A DNA stretch of 64,000 nt from Anastrepha obliqua (taxonomy: Eukaryota; Arthropoda; Insecta; Diptera; Tephritidae): assembly GCF_027943255.1 (NCBI RefSeq), contig NC_072894.1, positions 128,145,601 to 128,209,600 on the forward strand, written 5' to 3'. Positions 60,680 through 64,000 of the stretch are shown one piece after another (position 1 is the stretch's first letter; every line of letters begins with the position of its first letter). Made by a program: the position numbers and the translations under genes. The notes beneath the pieces are model-generated. The model was not told the DNA's origin. It worked only from the letters and a program-made list of their open reading frames with translations, and did not search any database.

Positions 60680-60753
60680 ATTATTTGAACAAAAATAATG
60701 TTAATATCGTTCCACGATTATTTGAACAAAAATAATGTTAATACCGTTCCGAA
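60680..60753 (+). repeat. tandem duplication, 37-bp period
   Basis: ATTATTTGAACAAAAATAAT followed by GTTAATA and CGTTCC occurs twice, starting at 60680 and 60717. It lies at the upstream edge of the mariner fragment, whose protein reads YLNKNNVNTVPKAPYSPD, so the duplication arose within transposon sequence. Confidence 0.85.
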
Positions 60754-60860
60754 AGCACCGTATTCGCCTGATATGGCTCCATGTGACTTTTTCCTGTTTC
60801 CCAAGCTCAAGTTGCCGCTCCGTGGAAAACATTTTGAGACAATTGAAGTCATAAAAGAGA
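60698..60860 (+). pseudogene. mariner transposase C-terminal fragment
   Basis: VPKAPYSPDMAPCDFFLFPK, LKLPLRGKHFETIEVIKENS is the segment around the third catalytic Asp and the following conserved block of a mariner family like that at 23913-24440. Similarity ends after KKTLE. No element ends were found. Confidence 0.8.
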
Positions 60861-61039
60861 ATTCGAAGAAAACACTCGAGCTTGACTTGTTTACAGTAGC
60901 ACAGAAAACAAACTATGTGACATATCACGCTGAAATTTGCCATGTAAGCTTATAACAGTCCTACCAAAAAACCAAAAAATTATTTTTGCCATATGTCATC
61001 CGCGGACCGTTGTATTGATACCGTCTCGTTCATATTTAA

Positions 61040-61725
61040 GGGGTTAGGTAGGTTTGAAAATTTCAAAAAATCGAATTTTGTTTTTTTGTCTCATTAAATA
61101 GTACAGTATGTTTAAAAATTCTAAGAGATAGACCCTTCAGAAGTTCCGCCCATTAGGCCACGTCAGTTGAGCGCTTCGCTCGTATACGTGTTTATCTCAA
61201 AACTCCATTTTTTAAGTCGGTGGACACGATATCTCGAATAGTTATGAAGCGATTTAGTTCAAATTTTGTACAAATCTTTGAAATAACATTATCTAGTTAT
61301 TTAACGCAGGATTTTTTTTTTGTTAATTACAACAATTTTTTTTAGCCAATGTATGTCGAAAATTTCACTAAAAAATGTGTTTTTTGGTTCAAAGCCTGTC
61401 ATAAATTCAAATTTTGATTTTTTTTTCCTTCGTACAACAACGAGATTTATCCATGTACTAACGAAATCCGCTTGGTTTTCTGATTTTAGATGAACCAATA
61501 ATGAGCTATGCTGTCCACGGCAAGAGCATTTTTTTTTTGAGTCGTCAAGGAAGATGAGGTACCAACGGCTGAGTTTTCGAAATTTTTAAATAAAAATTTC
61601 ACAAAATACTGTTTATATATGTATCTTAGATACAGTGAATTGCTTAAATAAAATATATGATTTTGTATACTAAAAAAAATAGTCAAAATCTTCTTTTTTT
61701 CAACCTCTGAAACCCACCTAACCCC
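61040..61725. mobile_element. TTAA-flanked element T3
   Basis: TTAA at 61036-61039 and 61726-61729. Inverted ends GGGGTTAGGTAGGTTTGA on the left and GGGGTTAGGTGGGTTTCA on the other strand at the right. It is 686 bp with no coding potential and A/T homopolymers inside. It resembles T1 and T2 in target and G-rich ends but not in internal sequence. Confidence 0.85.
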
Positions 61726-61729
61726 TTAA

Positions 61730-63599
61730 GCAGAAGTTATAACGCAAAACCACATATCTGAAGAACCATTTGTATGGGGGCTTAATGTTGCAATGAGCTG
61801 AATTCGATGATATTCAGATACAGTTAAAATAATTGTGAATATGGGACAAGTACAAAATTTCATTAAAATAACTTCCTCAACTCACAAAAGTTAAAATGTA
61901 ACAAATATTCAAGTACCGTTATTTCGAAAACTAGATGCAATCTGGCGAAACGGGGAACGCCATCGCATTCATATCCAGTATCAGTAAATACAATCAACTC
62001 TCAAAATCGTAGCCCAAAACAAAGTTCAAAATCCCCTGACTACGTTATTATTTCTCTAAATATATGCATTACGCATTTTCGTTTCGTTGGCGTGCCATAG
62101 TCGATACGATTCCCAACAGGCTTATGAAACGAATTGCTGGCTTAGTGTATGCAAAGAAACCATTTGGACTATGCTAAGGTGGTATTCTGGGTATTAAAAT
62201 TTAACAGCCTCACGGAGTAGACCAGCATCCAGCCGAGCAACCAACTCTTACAAATATACTTTCGGAGCATCAGCACCAGAAGGGTAGTGACCAACTCACT
62301 ATCCCGTCTTCTCCCCCTCTCTCTTTCCTAAACTCTAAACAAACTTGAAAGGAAATATTTTTACATTGGCAGGACATGCCGTCGGCAGGTAAGGGATGCT
62401 CGGAAGCAAATGTTTTCACACGTTTTACAGTATAATGCAGAAAACTCTTAAAAAAGAAAACTAGGAGAATATACTTATGTATGTACATTTACCATCACAT
62501 TTTTAAAAGCCGGTGAAATTTAAATTTAAAAATTTAATAACTTACTGGAAAATCATATCTTGCATTATAGTGAGTATGTAAGTATATTTATACAACTTTG
62601 AAAATTTACCTCACTTTCATTTCGTTTTTATTTTTGTGTACATTCCATTTTATGATAAATACCTGCGAGTGTCAAAAATTTAGATCCTTTTTATTTTTCA
62701 GTTTTGATACCAAGTGCAAACAGAAAAAGACGTCGGTTGTCATAAGGGCTAAGTTTTGTGTCGGACTTTTTTGTTTTGTTTGAATTCGTTGTTGTGGAAC
62801 TAAACTTTTATTATTACTGTTGTTGCTTGTGCGCTTATCTGTGCGACAAATAGCACGTGCTCGCCACTGAGTTTAACAGATATTTTGTTGCTTGATTGTA
62901 CGTTCGTGCTTGAATTAACTTCAGGGCACTTGCATATTCATACATACATACATGCATACATACGTACTATGTGCATGTATATTTTATGTAAATTATATAA
63001 GCCTAATATATATTTGTGCATATTTGCAAATATGTACGTGCTGGCTTTTTCTCCTGCTATTTAACACTTTTGTTACATTTTTAATTCTTACGCAGCTTAA
63101 AATCAACTACAAAGAAATATTAAAAAGCAACATAGGTAAATTAAATGTTTGACTTTGCGTATGCTTGTCAAAGCGCCTATTTATATGCCACGAAAACTGT
63201 ATACACAAACTTTACATATTCAGTGTAGATTTGCGCTATTTTTCGCTACCATCACCATCAACAGCCTAAATTTGGTTTCCTCTCAAAAAGAAATAAGTTC
63301 AATCTACACATTTAAAGACATAGCAACGTGTGTACATACATACATACATTTGTAGACAAATAAGTTGGTAATGTTTTAAAAAAGCACGTAACGACATGTG
63401 ACGAAATTGTAGACGAGGGTACACATTACTATTTTATTATTGCATTTGTTTGTGCGGCAAAAACGTAGCAAACACGAAAGGAAACAAATGCACACACGCA
63501 CAAACACTGTGAAATCAACGTACTGAAAAACAACGGCTGCGGGAGGCTTTGTGTAAAACCGCTTTGCTGGCCGCCGCGCTGCGCACCGCTTCCGTTTGA
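61730..63599. other. no recognised feature
   Basis: AT-rich with CATA microsatellite stretches (62940-62965, 63335-63350). No gene or mobile element was recognised. Confidence 0.4.
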
Positions 63600-63845
63600 C
63601 TGCTTCGTGTGGCTAGACCGGAGGGCCGACCACATCCGTTCAACGCAACGGTTCGGTTCGAACTGAACACTCATTCGATGCGCGCGTCCGTTAAAAAGGA
63701 CGAACGAACAGGACGAAAGCACTTTTCATTAGAAACAACCGGACACAACCGAAGCACCGAGGAAATGTACAGGGATACGAATAAAAGAGAAAGAGATGGT
63801 GTCGCGAAAAGTTCTTACGAGCATTCGTAGTTTGTATGTAAGTAC
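63600..63845 (+). other. possible promoter-proximal non-coding exon
   Basis: A GC-rich island in AT-rich DNA. CTCATTCGATGCGCGCGTCC at 63670 has the look of an insect initiator region, and GGACG about 26 bp on resembles a downstream promoter element, though about 2 bp off the ideal spacing. Purine-rich sequence follows, and a donor-like GTAAGTAC occurs at 63838. It is a speculative candidate start of a plus-strand transcript. Confidence 0.3.
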
Positions 63846-64000
63846 GCAAGCTTATTGCATGATACAAAATCGAAAAACATAGCCATCAAATAACTTATAC
63901 AACAACCGTTTTGATTTGAACAATAACAAAAAATAATAATAAAAAAATTAAAAAAAAAGTAAAAAAATTGTGTGTAAGAATTATTTTTCCAGTCACTGCT

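Overview
The window looks like non-coding DNA from a dipteran insect, most likely a tephritid fruit fly. This is an inference from AT-rich DNA, many insect-type mariner transposases (including D,D41D elements of the kind first linked to Ceratitis rosa), Jockey-like and RNase H-bearing LINE debris and a tRNA-headed SINE. I cannot confirm the species. No intact host protein gene is visible. The window could be a very long intron or an intergenic desert. The only hints of host transcription are two possible non-coding 5' exons on the + strand, near 25.85-26.05 kb and 63.6-63.85 kb.

Almost everything recognisable is mobile DNA, often nested. From left to right: a D,D34D mariner (156-1449); a TTAA-flanked element (2764-5621) holding two tandem copies of a composite repeat with (TAACA)n arrays; a D,D41D mariner (6902-8189) inserted in a LINE tail; a second D,D41D element (8634-9951); LINE debris (11.5 kb); a composite repeat with different cargo (12098-13213); the largest composite copy (15568-18537), which holds a pentanucleotide array, a dimeric ~759-bp satellite and a 19-bp minisatellite; a D,D34D mariner (19825-21090) sitting inside codon 6 of an older mariner; a hAT-like element with an 8-bp target duplication (21761-22937); a deleted mariner (23913-24440); a Tc1-like element with a miniature D,D41D derivative inside it (28730-29693); an inverted composite copy (33131-34022); several LINE tails (35.6-39 kb); a mariner split by a TTAA foldback element (41662-43440); a tRNA-headed SINE (44 kb); a third D,D34D mariner (48194-49412); a foldback element (51806-52424); an inverted partner of the second D,D41D element (56591-57904); more LINE and mariner debris; and a third TTAA element (61040-61725).

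Every transposase seen is broken by stops, frameshifts or deletions, so no copy here is autonomous. The least described item is the composite repeat: at least five copies in 64 kb share their ends, while their interiors carry different, independently expanded tandem arrays. Three TTAA-flanked elements with G-rich ends form a second coherent theme. Boundaries rest on reading inverted repeats and target duplications by eye; no alignment or database search was run.
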